Shown here in pieces: positions 7,663 through 17,109 of a stretch of DNA of 64,000 nucleotides. Numbering within the stretch: position 1 is the stretch's first letter; every line of letters starts with the position of its first letter. The stretch is from NCBI GenBank assembly GCA_964494505.1, contig CAZBRO010000003.1:124001-188000 (forward strand), given 5' to 3'. This DNA is from CAIYRG01 sp964494505 (GTDB taxonomy: Bacteria > Pseudomonadota > Alphaproteobacteria > Micropepsales > Micropepsaceae). Both the position numbers and the translations under genes were made by a program. The notes beneath the pieces were generated by a model. That model was not told the origin of the DNA, searched no databases, and saw only the letters and a list, made by a program, of their open reading frames with translations.

Positions 7663-10600
7663 TCACACTTCCAGCCGATCGTTCGAACGAGCCACGAGAG
7701 CGTAGAGCGCGGGCATCAGAAAAATACTGATCAAAAGCCGCGTGAATAGGCCACTGACAATGACCAGCGCAAACGGCTTTTGAGTATCCGTGCCGACTCC
7801 CGTGGCCAGCGCCGCCGGCAACAACCCCAACGCCGCCACCAGCGCGGTCATCATGATCGGACGCAGCCGCAAAATCGCGCCTTCACGCACTGCCTGGGCG
7901 AGAGGCATACCGCTGTGGCGAAGTTCGTTGACATAGGAGATATAGACGACGGCCGTCTGCACGGAGACGCCAAACAAGGCCAGGAACCCGATGCCGGAAG
8001 AAACCGAAAACGGCGTGCCTGTGATCCAGAGTGCCACGAGGCCGCCCACCGGCGCCGACAGCAGCACCCCGAGCACGGTGATGAACGGGAACTTGAAATT
8101 GCTGTAGAGCACGAAGAGCAGGAGGAAAATCAGGAATAAGGTCAGCGGCAGAATGACCTTCAGTTGCTGGCTTGAAGCCGTATATTCCGTGTATTCTCCG
8201 CCCCAATCCAAACGGTAGCCCTGCGGCAGAGCAACCTTTGCGTTGACTTGTTTGATGGCATCTTCTACCGCGCCAGCCAGATCACGTCCTTCCACCGAGA
8301 ACTGGACGCCGATGTAGCGCGAATTGTTCTCGCGATAGATGAACGAGGCGCCGTTCGCCACCTGGATGTCCGCGAATTCCTTGAGCGGTATTTGCTGTCC
8401 TCCGGGCGTCGCCACGGGGATATTCTCGATTTCTTCAGGATTGTCCCGGTATTCGCGGTCGAGGCGGACGACGAGATCGAACTCCTTTTCTCCCTGCACC
8501 ACTTGGGTAGCGACGTCGCCACCGATGGCCGTCTGGATCAAACCGTTGATGTCGGAAACATTCAAACCGTAACGGGCAATCTTGGCGCGGTTGATTTCGA
8601 TTGTGAGACTTGGCTGGCCGAGTTCCTGTACCAGGGTCACTTCACGAATACCGCGCACCCCTTCCAGGATTTGTTTGATGGCCTTGCCCTTTTGTTGCAA
8701 CGTATCCAGATCGGAACCGAACACCTTAACCGCAAGAGCGCTCTTCAAACCTGTTTCGGCTTCATCCACCGCATCCTCCGCCGGTTGGGTGTAATTGAAG
8801 ATGATGCCGGGAAAGGCCTGGAGCTTTGCGTTGATTGCCTCGGTCAGCGCGGCTTTGGTGCGGTAAGTACCGGTCCATTGCGAGTAAGGTTTAAGCCCGA
8901 CATAAAACTCGACATTGAAGAATCCAGTCGGATCCGTGCCATCGTCTGGCCGGCCCAGTTCCGAGGCAACCGTGGTGACTTCGGGAAACGAGTGCAAAAT
9001 TTCCCGCACCCTGGGAGCGATCTTGGCCGATTCGTCGAAGGATATCGTGTAGGGCATGGTTGCACGCACCCACAGTGCGCCCTCATCCAGATGCGGCATG
9101 AACTCGGCGCCAATGAAAGGGACAAGCAGCAGTGAACCAGCCAGCAGAATGGCTGAAGCAAATGTTGTCCCCCAGGGATGAGCCAGGCAGAAATCCAGTC
9201 CCACGGTGTAAACCGATTTGATCGCTTCAAAAACGGCGTTCCGCCGCTCCCGCACTCCCCTTCGCATGAACCACGAACACAGCACCGGCAGCAAAGTCAG
9301 CGTGATAATCAGGGACCCCACCAAGGCGAACACCATGGTGTCAGCCATCGGTTTGAACAACAGACCGGAAGGCCCGGACAGCACATAGATCGGCAGGAAG
9401 CTGACCACGATCACCGCGACAGCGTAAAAGAGCGGGCGGTCAACCTGGGCGGCCGCGTCTTTCACGATCTCCATGACGTTGAGTTGCGTTCCCCTGCGAA
9501 GGGCGATCTGGCGGAACACGTTTTCCACCATGACCACAGCGCCATCCACTATTATCCCAAAATCCACCGCGCCGATGGACAGCAGATTTGCCGAGGCGTG
9601 TTGGAGGTTGAGACCGATGAACGCAAACAACAGCGCCAGCGGGATAGTAACGGCAACAATCAAGCCCGCACGAAAATCGTACAAAAAGAATATCAGAACC
9701 GCGACAACCAGAAGCATGCCGCGTAACAGGTTTTGCTCCACCACCTGCGTCGTCAGCGTGATCAGATCGCTTCGGTCGTAGAACGGAAGGACTTTCACGT
9801 CCTTGGGCAGGATTTGCTCATTAAGTTCCTTGGTCTTCCCTTCGACCCGGTTCAGGACGTCTTGGGCTTTCTCGCCCTTTAGCATCATGATGACGCCTTC
9901 CACAGCGTCGTCGTGTTTTTCGTAACCGAACTCGCCCAGGCGGGGGGCAATGCCGACGTCTACATGGCCGACATCCTTTACCAGCACCGGCGTGCCGTCA
10001 TGCACGGCGAGAACGACATTGCCGATGTCTTCGGTCGAGTTCAGCCGCCCCATGCCCCGCACGTAATAGAACTGGCCCCCTTGCGAATAGAAGCCGCCAC
10101 CGGCGTTGCCATTGTTCGCCGCCAAAGCGGCCTCGACCTGCTGCACCGACAAGCCGACTCCGGCAATCTTGGCTGGATCGAGCAGCACTTGATATTGCAT
10201 GCTTCCCCCGCCAAACCCGGAATCGTCCGCCACTCCGGCAACGGACCTGTATTGGGGTTCGACGACCCAGTCCTCGAAGGTCTTGAGTTCCATCGCCGAC
10301 CTGTCGGGGCTCTGCAACACGTAACGATAGATGAGACCCGAAGGGGAGAAGAGCGGCGACACCGAAGGGGTGACGCCGTCCGGCAGACTGAGATCGCCCA
10401 TCCGGTTGAAAACCTGCTGGCGGGCGAAATAATTGTCCGTGCCGTCTTCAAAAGTGAGGATGACGTCGGACAACCCGTAGAGCGAGATCGAGCGGGCCGT
10501 GGCCGTCTGTGGAATGCCGTTCATCCCCCTTTCGACAGGCACCGTTATCAACCGCTCCACTTCCTCCGCGGCGTGGCCGGGCCATTGCGTGATGATCTCG

Positions 10601-10788
10601 ACCATAGGCGGCGAAAGATCGGGATAGGCATCCACCGGCAGGCGCTGCAGCGCCCAAACCCCGGTGCCAATCAGCACCAGCGTTATGAGGACGACCAGAA
10701 ATCGCTGCTGCAGCGAGGACGCCACGATCCGATTCATCAGCGAAACCGAGCGAGGCGTGGACTCGGAGGGAAGCGGATCGGCGCTCAT
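7663..10788 (-). CDS. Heavy-metal RND efflux pump (CzcA/HME-RND family)
   Basis: The 1041-residue inner-membrane, proton-driven pump of a tripartite divalent-metal exporter. The family-specific TM4 motif is DFGIIVDGAVVMVEN with D409, D415 and E422. This matches the CzcA-type pattern (Zn/Co/Cd groups) rather than the CusA-type one. N-terminal TM1 and the LPVDAYPDLSPP start of the porter domain are typical. The C-terminal half repeats the fold (YSNFKFPFITVLGVLLSAP). The start ATG overlaps the adaptor stop by 4 bases (ATGA), so translation is coupled. Metal specificity cannot be fixed from sequence. Local GC looks lower than in hisD in places I sampled. Confidence 0.93.
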   Translation of the reverse strand: MSADPLPSESTPRSVSLMNRIVASSLQQRFLVVLITLVLIGTGVWALQRLPVDAYPDLSPPMVEIITQWPGHAAEEVERLITVPVERGMNGIPQTATARSISLYGLSDVILTFEDGTDNYFARQQVFNRMGDLSLPDGVTPSVSPLFSPSGLIYRYVLQSPDRSAMELKTFEDWVVEPQYRSVAGVADDSGFGGGSMQYQVLLDPAKIAGVGLSVQQVEAALAANNGNAGGGFYSQGGQFYYVRGMGRLNSTEDIGNVVLAVHDGTPVLVKDVGHVDVGIAPRLGEFGYEKHDDAVEGVIMMLKGEKAQDVLNRVEGKTKELNEQILPKDVKVLPFYDRSDLITLTTQVVEQNLLRGMLLVVAVLIFFLYDFRAGLIVAVTIPLALLFAFIGLNLQHASANLLSIGAVDFGIIVDGAVVMVENVFRQIALRRGTQLNVMEIVKDAAAQVDRPLFYAVAVIVVSFLPIYVLSGPSGLLFKPMADTMVFALVGSLIITLTLLPVLCSWFMRRGVRERRNAVFEAIKSVYTVGLDFCLAHPWGTTFASAILLAGSLLLVPFIGAEFMPHLDEGALWVRATMPYTISFDESAKIAPRVREILHSFPEVTTVASELGRPDDGTDPTGFFNVEFYVGLKPYSQWTGTYRTKAALTEAINAKLQAFPGIIFNYTQPAEDAVDEAETGLKSALAVKVFGSDLDTLQQKGKAIKQILEGVRGIREVTLVQELGQPSLTIEINRAKIARYGLNVSDINGLIQTAIGGDVATQVVQGEKEFDLVVRLDREYRDNPEEIENIPVATPGGQQIPLKEFADIQVANGASFIYRENNSRYIGVQFSVEGRDLAGAVEDAIKQVNAKVALPQGYRLDWGGEYTEYTASSQQLKVILPLTLFLIFLLLFVLYSNFKFPFITVLGVLLSAPVGGLVALWITGTPFSVSSGIGFLALFGVSVQTAVVYISYVNELRHSGMPLAQAVREGAILRLRPIMMTALVAALGLLPAALATGVGTDTQKPFALVIVSGLFTRLLISIFLMPALYALVARSNDRLEV

Positions 10789-11975
10789 TGATTTTGCATG
10801 AATTGAACGAAGATCGCGCCATCGACGACAATTTGGTCGCCGGCTTTGAGGCCCGACGAGATGTCGTATTGGTCCCCGCTACGATAACCCAGAGTCACCT
10901 GCTGTCGCGCGAAGCTGCCGTCGGCTTGGGCGACATAAACGAACGGCATGTTCTCATCGTCGCGCAGAATTGCTGAAACCGGGACCAGCAGTCCGGTGCT
11001 TTCCTGGCGGGCCTGAATCCGTACACGGACATACATCTGTTTTTTCAGGAAGCCGCCCGGATTGTCGACGACCACTCGCACCGCCACCGACCTTGTGTCG
11101 GGATTCACCAAGGCGGAAATATTGTCCACCTTTCCTGAAAAATTATTTGAACCGATGCCGGTCTCCACTTCGGCCGGATCGCCGAGGCGGACCGAAGCAA
11201 GGTCGGAGCCGAATAACTGCGCCATGACCCAAACGCGGGAAAGGTCGGCGACGGTAAAGCATTGCGTGGTGCCTGCCTGCAGAAGTTGCCCGGGTGTGAT
11301 GAGCTTCTCCACCACGGTTCCGGCGATCGGCGCGCGAATCATGCCTTCGATACGGGAAGTGGGACGTCCTTCTTGAATATCTTTGATGATCTGAGGATCA
11401 AGCTTCAGCGAGACGAGCGTCTGCAGGGCGGCGTCGCGGTCGAATTCGGCGTTCGCGGCATCGGTTTCCGCCTGCTCTGCTTCACGTTGGGGCACCCCCT
11501 GATGCTGAAGGAGGTCCTTGTCCAGGTCCGCCAGACGGCGGTCAGTCTGGGCGGTCGCGAGTGCCTTGCGATAGGCGCTGACGGCCGCCGCGAAATCAGG
11601 TGAATCGACCACAGCCAGCGGGTCCCCTTCCTTGACCCGTTGGCCGAGCGAAACGAGCAGCCTCGACACCGGGCCGGAGACGGGCGCCAAAACGCTTGTG
11701 GCTTGATCGTTGTCGAAATCGACCACGCCGTTGGTCTCGATCGATCTGCGGAAGGTGGCGGATGCGACGGTGTAAAGATGGATGTTCTGCCGCTGAGCCG
11801 AGGTCAATGTCACGTTGCTGGCCGTCACTGGCGGCGGCGATGGGTCGCTGTCAACTTTGGGCGAACAGGCCGCGAACAACGTTGCTGCTGCCACCAAAGC
11901 GGCGAGTAAAGTCGCGCGCGGGAATTTCTTCCGAAGCTCTACAGGCGGTGCCCTGAGGAAAGATCTGTCTTTCAT
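10785..11975 (-). CDS. RND efflux periplasmic adaptor lipoprotein (CzcB-like)
   Basis: Membrane-fusion protein linking pump and outer-membrane factor. From the ATG at 11975 it has a lipoprotein signal with lipobox LFAAC (C37). The HlyD-type barrel-sandwich hybrid halves follow (VLAPVSGPVSRLLVSLGQRV and IRAPIAGTVVEKLITPGQLL), separated by a coiled-coil hairpin, then a beta-barrel (GKVDNISALVNPDTRSV) and the membrane-proximal domain. The start at 11975 lies one base after the stop of the upstream gene. An in-frame start 75 nt further upstream would overlap that gene and place the signal peptide internally. No His-rich metal-sensing N-terminus is seen. Confidence 0.9.
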   Translation of the reverse strand: MKDRSFLRAPPVELRKKFPRATLLAALVAAATLFAACSPKVDSDPSPPPVTASNVTLTSAQRQNIHLYTVASATFRRSIETNGVVDFDNDQATSVLAPVSGPVSRLLVSLGQRVKEGDPLAVVDSPDFAAAVSAYRKALATAQTDRRLADLDKDLLQHQGVPQREAEQAETDAANAEFDRDAALQTLVSLKLDPQIIKDIQEGRPTSRIEGMIRAPIAGTVVEKLITPGQLLQAGTTQCFTVADLSRVWVMAQLFGSDLASVRLGDPAEVETGIGSNNFSGKVDNISALVNPDTRSVAVRVVVDNPGGFLKKQMYVRVRIQARQESTGLLVPVSAILRDDENMPFVYVAQADGSFARQQVTLGYRSGDQYDISSGLKAGDQIVVDGAIFVQFMQNQ

Positions 11976-11976
11976 G

Positions 11977-13566
11977 TCAGTTCTTGGCCAGGTCGGAACG
12001 GTGCCACCACCCGCCGCCAAGCGCCTGAAACAGCGCCGCCGTATCGGCATAACGGTTGGCCTGGGCCTGAATGAGATTGATCCTGGCTTGCTGATAGGCC
12101 TGTTCTGCGTTTAGCAACGCGAGGTATCCGGCGTAACCGTCCTGGACTTGCAGCTGAGCCAAATCCAATGTCACCTTGGCGGCATCTTCAGCGGCTTTAG
12201 CCGCCTTCAGGCCCTCGGCGTCCTGTTCGAGCGCCGTCAATGTATCGGCGACATTCTGAAAGGCGGTCAGGACCGTGCTGCGATATTGTTCGGCCGCTTG
12301 AACATAGGCGGCCTTCGCGGCGAGCTCTTGGTGAAGCAGTGTCCCGCCTTGGAAGATGGGCGCAGTCAACGCTGCGCTTAAGCCCCAGAAGCCGGTGCCC
12401 GACGCGAACACCTGATCGATGGCGAGCGCCGTACTGCCGGCATTTGCGGTCAGCTCGATATTCGGCAGGCGGTTCGCCTCGGCGATGCCGATTTGAGCGC
12501 TGGCGGCGTGCATGTTCTCCTCGGCCTGGAGAACGTCCGGACGCTGCGCCACCAGTTCCGAAGGGAGGCTCAGCGGCAGTTCGTCCGGCAAAATTAGACT
12601 CGCAAGCTCAAATTTTTCGTCCGGCGCGCGGTTCGGAAACCGGCCCGCCAGAACTGCCAGAAGGTCGCGGAGTTGGGTTGCCTGTTTGATGAGCGGCGGG
12701 AGCGTTGCGGTGGCTTGCGCGAGCTGCGATTCCTGCGCGGCAACGTCCATCCGGCCGGCATAACCTTTGGAAAGTTGGTACTGCAGGATTTCAAGCATAT
12801 GGGTGTCGATGTCGATGAGCTGGCGAGTTGCATCAATCTGCATCTGCACCGCGCCCTCCTGAATCGCTGTTACCGCCACGTTGGAGGTCAACGTGGTGTA
12901 GGTCGCGATCATCTGGTAGCGGGCTTGCTGCTCCTGCGCCTTCAGTGACTCGACGGTGCGGTAATTCAACCCGAAAACGTCAGGCACATAGGAAACGCTG
13001 ACCTGCGGGGTGAACAGATTGTATTGAAAGGCGTTCGTGCTCGGAACGGGCGCCAGAGACCCTGGTTGCTGTTGCCGGCTGGCCGAGATGCCTGCCGTGA
13101 CATGGGGATAGTAAGCGCCCCGTTGGGCCTGGACATTTTCTCCGGCCACGGTCAACGCCGCTTGCGCCGCCTTGAGGTCGTGATTGTTGGTCAGCGATTC
13201 GTCGATCAAATCATTGAGCGGCTTGGAGTGAAACAGGTTCCACCAGTCCGCGGAAATATCCCCGCCCTTGGCAAATCGTTGGGCTTCGCCACCGGCGACA
13301 TTCGCGGTCGCGGCCGTGGCCGAGAGCGGACTGGCCGTGTAATCGCTCACGTCCGGAGCGGCGGGTTTCTCGAAGTTGGGACCCACCGCGCAGCCGGCAA
13401 TCAGCAACATGGCCGGTGCAATGATTAAGGACTGCACGCGCGACGCTGACGAATGAGCGAGCGATAGGACCTCTGCGGTCCGCGCTCTCTTCCCGTCGCT
13501 CTTCGCGAACGCGTGAGGTCGCTTGGACTCGACGGGGAGTGTATTCTCCATGCCGTTGACGATCAT
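11977..13566 (-). CDS. RND efflux outer-membrane factor lipoprotein (NodT/CzcC family)
   Basis: TolC-fold outer-membrane channel for the metal exporter. The lipobox LLIAGC (Cys at residue 59 from the 13566 start) is followed by AVGPNFEKP, the hallmark of the NodT family. Two internally repeated OEP domains follow, including QRGAYYPHVTAGISAS, SYVPDVFGLN, and the second-half counterpart GIAEANRLPNIELTANAG. The n-region before the signal peptide is unusually long. Starts at 13551 (ATG) or 13437 (GTG, directly before the hydrophobic stretch) are possible. It lies first of the three RND genes and one base before the adaptor. Confidence 0.9.
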   Translation of the reverse strand: MIVNGMENTLPVESKRPHAFAKSDGKRARTAEVLSLAHSSASRVQSLIIAPAMLLIAGCAVGPNFEKPAAPDVSDYTASPLSATAATANVAGGEAQRFAKGGDISADWWNLFHSKPLNDLIDESLTNNHDLKAAQAALTVAGENVQAQRGAYYPHVTAGISASRQQQPGSLAPVPSTNAFQYNLFTPQVSVSYVPDVFGLNYRTVESLKAQEQQARYQMIATYTTLTSNVAVTAIQEGAVQMQIDATRQLIDIDTHMLEILQYQLSKGYAGRMDVAAQESQLAQATATLPPLIKQATQLRDLLAVLAGRFPNRAPDEKFELASLILPDELPLSLPSELVAQRPDVLQAEENMHAASAQIGIAEANRLPNIELTANAGSTALAIDQVFASGTGFWGLSAALTAPIFQGGTLLHQELAAKAAYVQAAEQYRSTVLTAFQNVADTLTALEQDAEGLKAAKAAEDAAKVTLDLAQLQVQDGYAGYLALLNAEQAYQQARINLIQAQANRYADTAALFQALGGGWWHRSDLAKN

Positions 13567-13617
13567 CTGATCCAGCCGTTCTTCGCCCGGCGAGGGACGA
13601 GATTCGGGATGAATTGA

Positions 13618-13657
13618 GACGGCAGCCGACGCGGGCTTGGCCCGCGCCTGCGCCGTC
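13618..13657. other. Nested inverted repeat between the DUF2946-like gene and the outer-membrane factor
   Basis: Inner arms CGCGGGC (13630-13636) and GCCCGCG (13640-13646) enclose TTG. Outer arms GACGGC (13618-13623) and GCCGTC (13652-13657) could extend the stem with internal mismatches. It sits in the 112-bp gap of a minus-strand operon. No U-run follows on the minus strand, so it may attenuate or punctuate rather than fully terminate. Confidence 0.35.
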
Positions 13658-13677
13658 AGCGGTCTAAATGTGGGGAG

Positions 13678-14127
13678 TTAGTGCTGCGGAGGCGCGCGGC
13701 CTTGCCAGCTATGGCTGACGGCAAGGCATACCGGAAGGGCCTCGCAGAAGACGATGAAACTGACCGTGATGAAGTAGGGCACCGAGACCAGGACGGTGGT
13801 GCTCGCCACGAACTGCCCCGAATGCCCGAACTGCTGACACAGCGGACAGTTCGAAGGGTCATCGTTCACCGGATATTTGTCGCGCGGCGCGCCTGCGGAA
13901 TGGTCGTCCCCCACGCCCGCCGCAACCGTGATCAGGCTCAGACTTTGGACTTTGGCGGCCGAAGGGGGGGTATGGATGTGGCTTTGGACGACCATGACCT
14001 GAATCGTCAAAGCCACGAAAGCGAGGAGGATCAACAAAATGCGCGAATATGCCGTCTCACGCGACGCGCTTGCCGCAGGCGCAGTCTTGCGCGCGGCACT
14101 TCGCTTTGCGTGGCGATTGTCGATCAT
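13678..14127 (-). CDS. Small membrane protein with His and Cys motifs (DUF2946-like)
   Basis: A 149-residue protein with an N-terminal membrane segment (ILLILLAFVALTIQVMVV), then QSHIHTPP, a CPLCQQFGHSGQF motif, and a second membrane segment (VPYFITVSFIVFCEALPVCL). The QSHIH plus CPLC layout resembles the small DUF2946-type proteins found near metal-transport genes. That assignment is by pattern, not by search. The ATG at 14127 was preferred over an in-frame GTG at 14142. It precedes the RND operon on the same strand by 112 bp and may handle or sense the exported metal. That role is inference. Confidence 0.6.
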   Translation of the reverse strand: MIDNRHAKRSAARKTAPAASASRETAYSRILLILLAFVALTIQVMVVQSHIHTPPSAAKVQSLSLITVAAGVGDDHSAGAPRDKYPVNDDPSNCPLCQQFGHSGQFVASTTVLVSVPYFITVSFIVFCEALPVCLAVSHSWQGRAPPQH

Positions 14128-14394
14128 CAGCTCTGCCAACACGCCTCTTATAGCGGCGTAAAGCGAAGCCTAGCGGAAATGCGGCGCGGGTTCCACCCTT
14201 CGAAGCCCTACGGCCGGGACCCGTCGTTTGGGCTGGCGGAACAAATGCGTCAAACCTGCCATTTCGGGGGAATTCCGCCATTTCGAGCGGGCCCGGTCGT
14301 GGTCGCAATCTACTTGCCGGCGCGGAACTCTCGCGCCTCGATTGAAGAGTTTTCGGCCAATTGTAGCAAACCGGTAATCCCGAAAACGCCCGGC

Positions 14395-15951
14395 TTAAAC
14401 CATTCCGATCATTCGCCAGATCGGGACCAGACGATCGATCTTCACGGCATAGTCTTTCGCGCCGGCAGCGCGAGCCTCTGTCTCGTCCTCATAAGCCTTT
14501 CCATCGACGATGGCATGGCCGCCTTGTTCCTTGCAGCGCTCGACGAAGCGTGCCGCAAGAGCCTCGGGGTCGAGCGTCTCTCCGCGGCGCGCGCTCATGT
14601 AAAGATCGAAATCGCCTCCCATCAGAGTGACCCCGCCCGCGACACTGGGCACGGCAATCGTTGTACCCCGCGGCGCGCCGATCCTGCTTCCGGCTTCCGT
14701 CAACCGGTTGAGGCGATCGCATGCAGACTGAGCATCGTCCCGCGTTTCCATGAACGGGGCGGCAAGTCCCGTGCCTACAAGAACACCCACGAGCTCCACC
14801 GGCTTAACCCCATGTTCCGGCGGCAGGCCGGGGAGCGCAAGCAACTCCGCTACCGAATGCGGTCTGGTCAGGAGCGCTTTGACGAATATCGCATAGGCAT
14901 CCGGAGAGGGCCGCCAAACCGAACCGTCGGGCCTGTATATTTCGATGAGACCGGGCGGCGGCCGCAGCAATGTCAGCTTCAGGCCCTGCAGGAGCGAATC
15001 CCGCCGTCCTTCCGACATGCGCCGCACACCGCGTACGAAAACATCCTGGCGCAACCAATCGTTGACGCAGTAATCCTTCAGCATCTCGCGAAGTTCCGGC
15101 CGGGGGATTTCGGAAATGAGCGCCCGCTGCGGCTCGGTGAGACAGAGATTCAAGAAATTCTTCAGAAGATCGGTGGAGCTGGCGAAACTGAGCTTCGCGC
15201 CGGCGAGCGTGCGCGCGACATCGGGATGATAGACCGGCTGCCAATATTCGTTCAGATATTCGTGCGCAAGGTAGGGCCTGAGCTTGCCCTCGGGGGTGTC
15301 GGTGATCCGCTTCAGGCCGTCATGCAGGTTGGCGGGAATGACCTTGGCCTCCGCGAGACGGCTAAGCATCGCCAGGGCGTTATCAATGGCATGATCGATT
15401 CGGCCCGGCCACAGACCCGTAAGCTCCTTCAAGGCGCGCTGCAGCGGCCCCATCGGCATCCAGGCCGGCAGCGCGTTGTAGCTGACATGGACAACCCCGC
15501 CTGGCTTCAGCCGCCGGTTCAGAAATTCGACAATCGCGCCCTGCAAGCGCGGAGCGATCCAGGTCCACACGCCATGCATCGTGACGACGTCGAACATGGG
15601 AAGCACCGGGCCATCCGCGGCCAGTAAATCCTCGAAGCTGCGCTCATGGAAGGTGACGTTGTCGAGGCGCGCGCCGCGCGCCTGGGCATTCGCATGCGCG
15701 ATATGAGCCGGCTGGAAGTCGACGGCATGAAATTCGGACTCGGGATTGACGGCCGCGAGTATCAGGCTTGTCAAACCGCGTCCGCAGCCGAGTTCGCAAT
15801 AACTGAACCCGCCATCGAGCTCGGCCGGTTCAAACCCGTTGATGGTGGCCGCAAGGGCGAGGTGATGCGGCGATTGCGCCGAATAGAACCCGTCCATGTA
15901 CGGGACGTCCGTGACGTAGCCGCTGCCCCACCCCTGCATTTGCCCCGCCAT
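14395..15951 (-). CDS. SAM-dependent methyltransferase with methyltransferase regulatory domain
   Basis: A 518-residue cytoplasmic protein. The N-terminal class I methyltransferase fold has the glycine motif YCELGCGRGLTS (around residue 50), HAVDFQPAHI as motif II, and VSYNALPAW later. The central region resembles the predicted methyltransferase regulatory domain (MethyTransf_Reg). The C-terminal ~130 residues form a separate segment without a domain I can name. It lies 90 nt downstream of tssG on the same strand, so it may be read through from the T6SS minus-strand operon. The substrate is unknown. It could be an accessory gene of the locus or an unrelated neighbour. Confidence 0.8.
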   Translation of the reverse strand: MAGQMQGWGSGYVTDVPYMDGFYSAQSPHHLALAATINGFEPAELDGGFSYCELGCGRGLTSLILAAVNPESEFHAVDFQPAHIAHANAQARGARLDNVTFHERSFEDLLAADGPVLPMFDVVTMHGVWTWIAPRLQGAIVEFLNRRLKPGGVVHVSYNALPAWMPMGPLQRALKELTGLWPGRIDHAIDNALAMLSRLAEAKVIPANLHDGLKRITDTPEGKLRPYLAHEYLNEYWQPVYHPDVARTLAGAKLSFASSTDLLKNFLNLCLTEPQRALISEIPRPELREMLKDYCVNDWLRQDVFVRGVRRMSEGRRDSLLQGLKLTLLRPPPGLIEIYRPDGSVWRPSPDAYAIFVKALLTRPHSVAELLALPGLPPEHGVKPVELVGVLVGTGLAAPFMETRDDAQSACDRLNRLTEAGSRIGAPRGTTIAVPSVAGGVTLMGGDFDLYMSARRGETLDPEALAARFVERCKEQGGHAIVDGKAYEDETEARAAGAKDYAVKIDRLVPIWRMIGMV

Positions 15952-16041
15952 GTGTTCGTTCTCTTGACAATTAATACAGCGAATTTCTTTGGGGGCAATG
16001 ATCGGCGAACGCAGACCGGACCCCCGAACAGGCTCGATACG

Positions 16042-17109
16042 TCAAATCGATTCCACCCGAAAAATAGCGTCGCTCGCGTCACGGCGGAAATATTCCGTCG
16101 GCAGCCAGGTGTTCCAGCCGAGCCTCGGGCCTCCAACCAGATCGTTCGACAGCTTGAGCGGCGGAATCTCCTTGGCCTGGAGCGTCAATTGCACATCGAA
16201 GCTCAGCGCGGGGCCGACATAGGTGCGCGTGAGCGCGGCCAACTCCGCCATTTGCGGTCCGTCCGGCATGAAGTCGAGAAACTGTGGGTAATCGAGCGGT
16301 CCCAGGCGTACACGGAACGATCCCTGGACATCCCACATGCGCGAGCCGATGACGCTGCTCACGCCAAGTTGGGCATAATTGCCCCGGCTGCCCACGCCAA
16401 GCCTTGTCTGCTCGCTCTCGGGCAGGCTGACCCAGCGACCCTGGAACTGGGCGATTGTGACCGGTCGCTCGAAATAATCCGAGAGGATTTGGCCGAGGGC
16501 GCCAGCTGGGCGCGTCGCGCGAGAGAGGTGGCCCGAGTAGAACAGAAGCGTGGCATCGGGCACGGCCTGACGCCGCCTGAGCGCCGGCTCGTTCATCCCG
16601 ATCAGCGCATAGAGTGCGTTGCTGACGGTGTCGAGGTCTTCATGTCCGGCGCTCTCATAGGCCAGGGCCAGACGGTATTTCTCCATCGCTCGGACGAACA
16701 AGGACAGCGCGCGATGATTGAACAAATCGAGAAAATCGCGCAGCGCGGTATTCTTTTCCCGCAGCGTCTCCATCACGAGCTGGGAGTAATGACCCGGCAG
16801 CACGCCGCTCGGTCCGTTCAGCCCCATCACCGCAACGGTGAGTTCGGGCCGCTGGTCTTCTGGCTCGTCGAATGCCGTGACCTCGGTGGCTGGGAAACCG
16901 AGCTCCAGCACCGCGCGCAGAAACAGGATTTCGCCGCGCGGATCGCTGTCGAACCCAACGCGTCCGGGTTTGGCGAATCGCGGATCGCGCGCGGCAGCGA
17001 GCGCCGCCCGCTCGACGATGCGCACGGCCTGGAAGAAGTCGAAGCGCTCCGGAGACGCGCGCAGCTCTTCGATCAGAGAAGCTGGAGGTCTCCGGCCCGA
17101 GGCGGCCAT
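16042..17109 (-). CDS. tssG: T6SS baseplate protein TssG (ImpH/VasB)
   Basis: A 355-residue baseplate wedge component that, with TssE, TssF and TssK, assembles around VgrG. Family features are the N-terminal RFDFFQAVRIVERA, the VMGLNGPSGVLPGHYSQLVM block, and DFLDLFNHRALSLFVRA. The ATG at 17109 (MAASGRRPPA) is used; the long open upstream extension overlaps tssF and lacks homology. It overlaps tssF by 37 bases, implying coupled translation. It is the last recognisable T6SS gene of the minus arm. Confidence 0.93.
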   Translation of the reverse strand: MAASGRRPPASLIEELRASPERFDFFQAVRIVERAALAAARDPRFAKPGRVGFDSDPRGEILFLRAVLELGFPATEVTAFDEPEDQRPELTVAVMGLNGPSGVLPGHYSQLVMETLREKNTALRDFLDLFNHRALSLFVRAMEKYRLALAYESAGHEDLDTVSNALYALIGMNEPALRRRQAVPDATLLFYSGHLSRATRPAGALGQILSDYFERPVTIAQFQGRWVSLPESEQTRLGVGSRGNYAQLGVSSVIGSRMWDVQGSFRVRLGPLDYPQFLDFMPDGPQMAELAALTRTYVGPALSFDVQLTLQAKEIPPLKLSNDLVGGPRLGWNTWLPTEYFRRDASDAIFRVESI

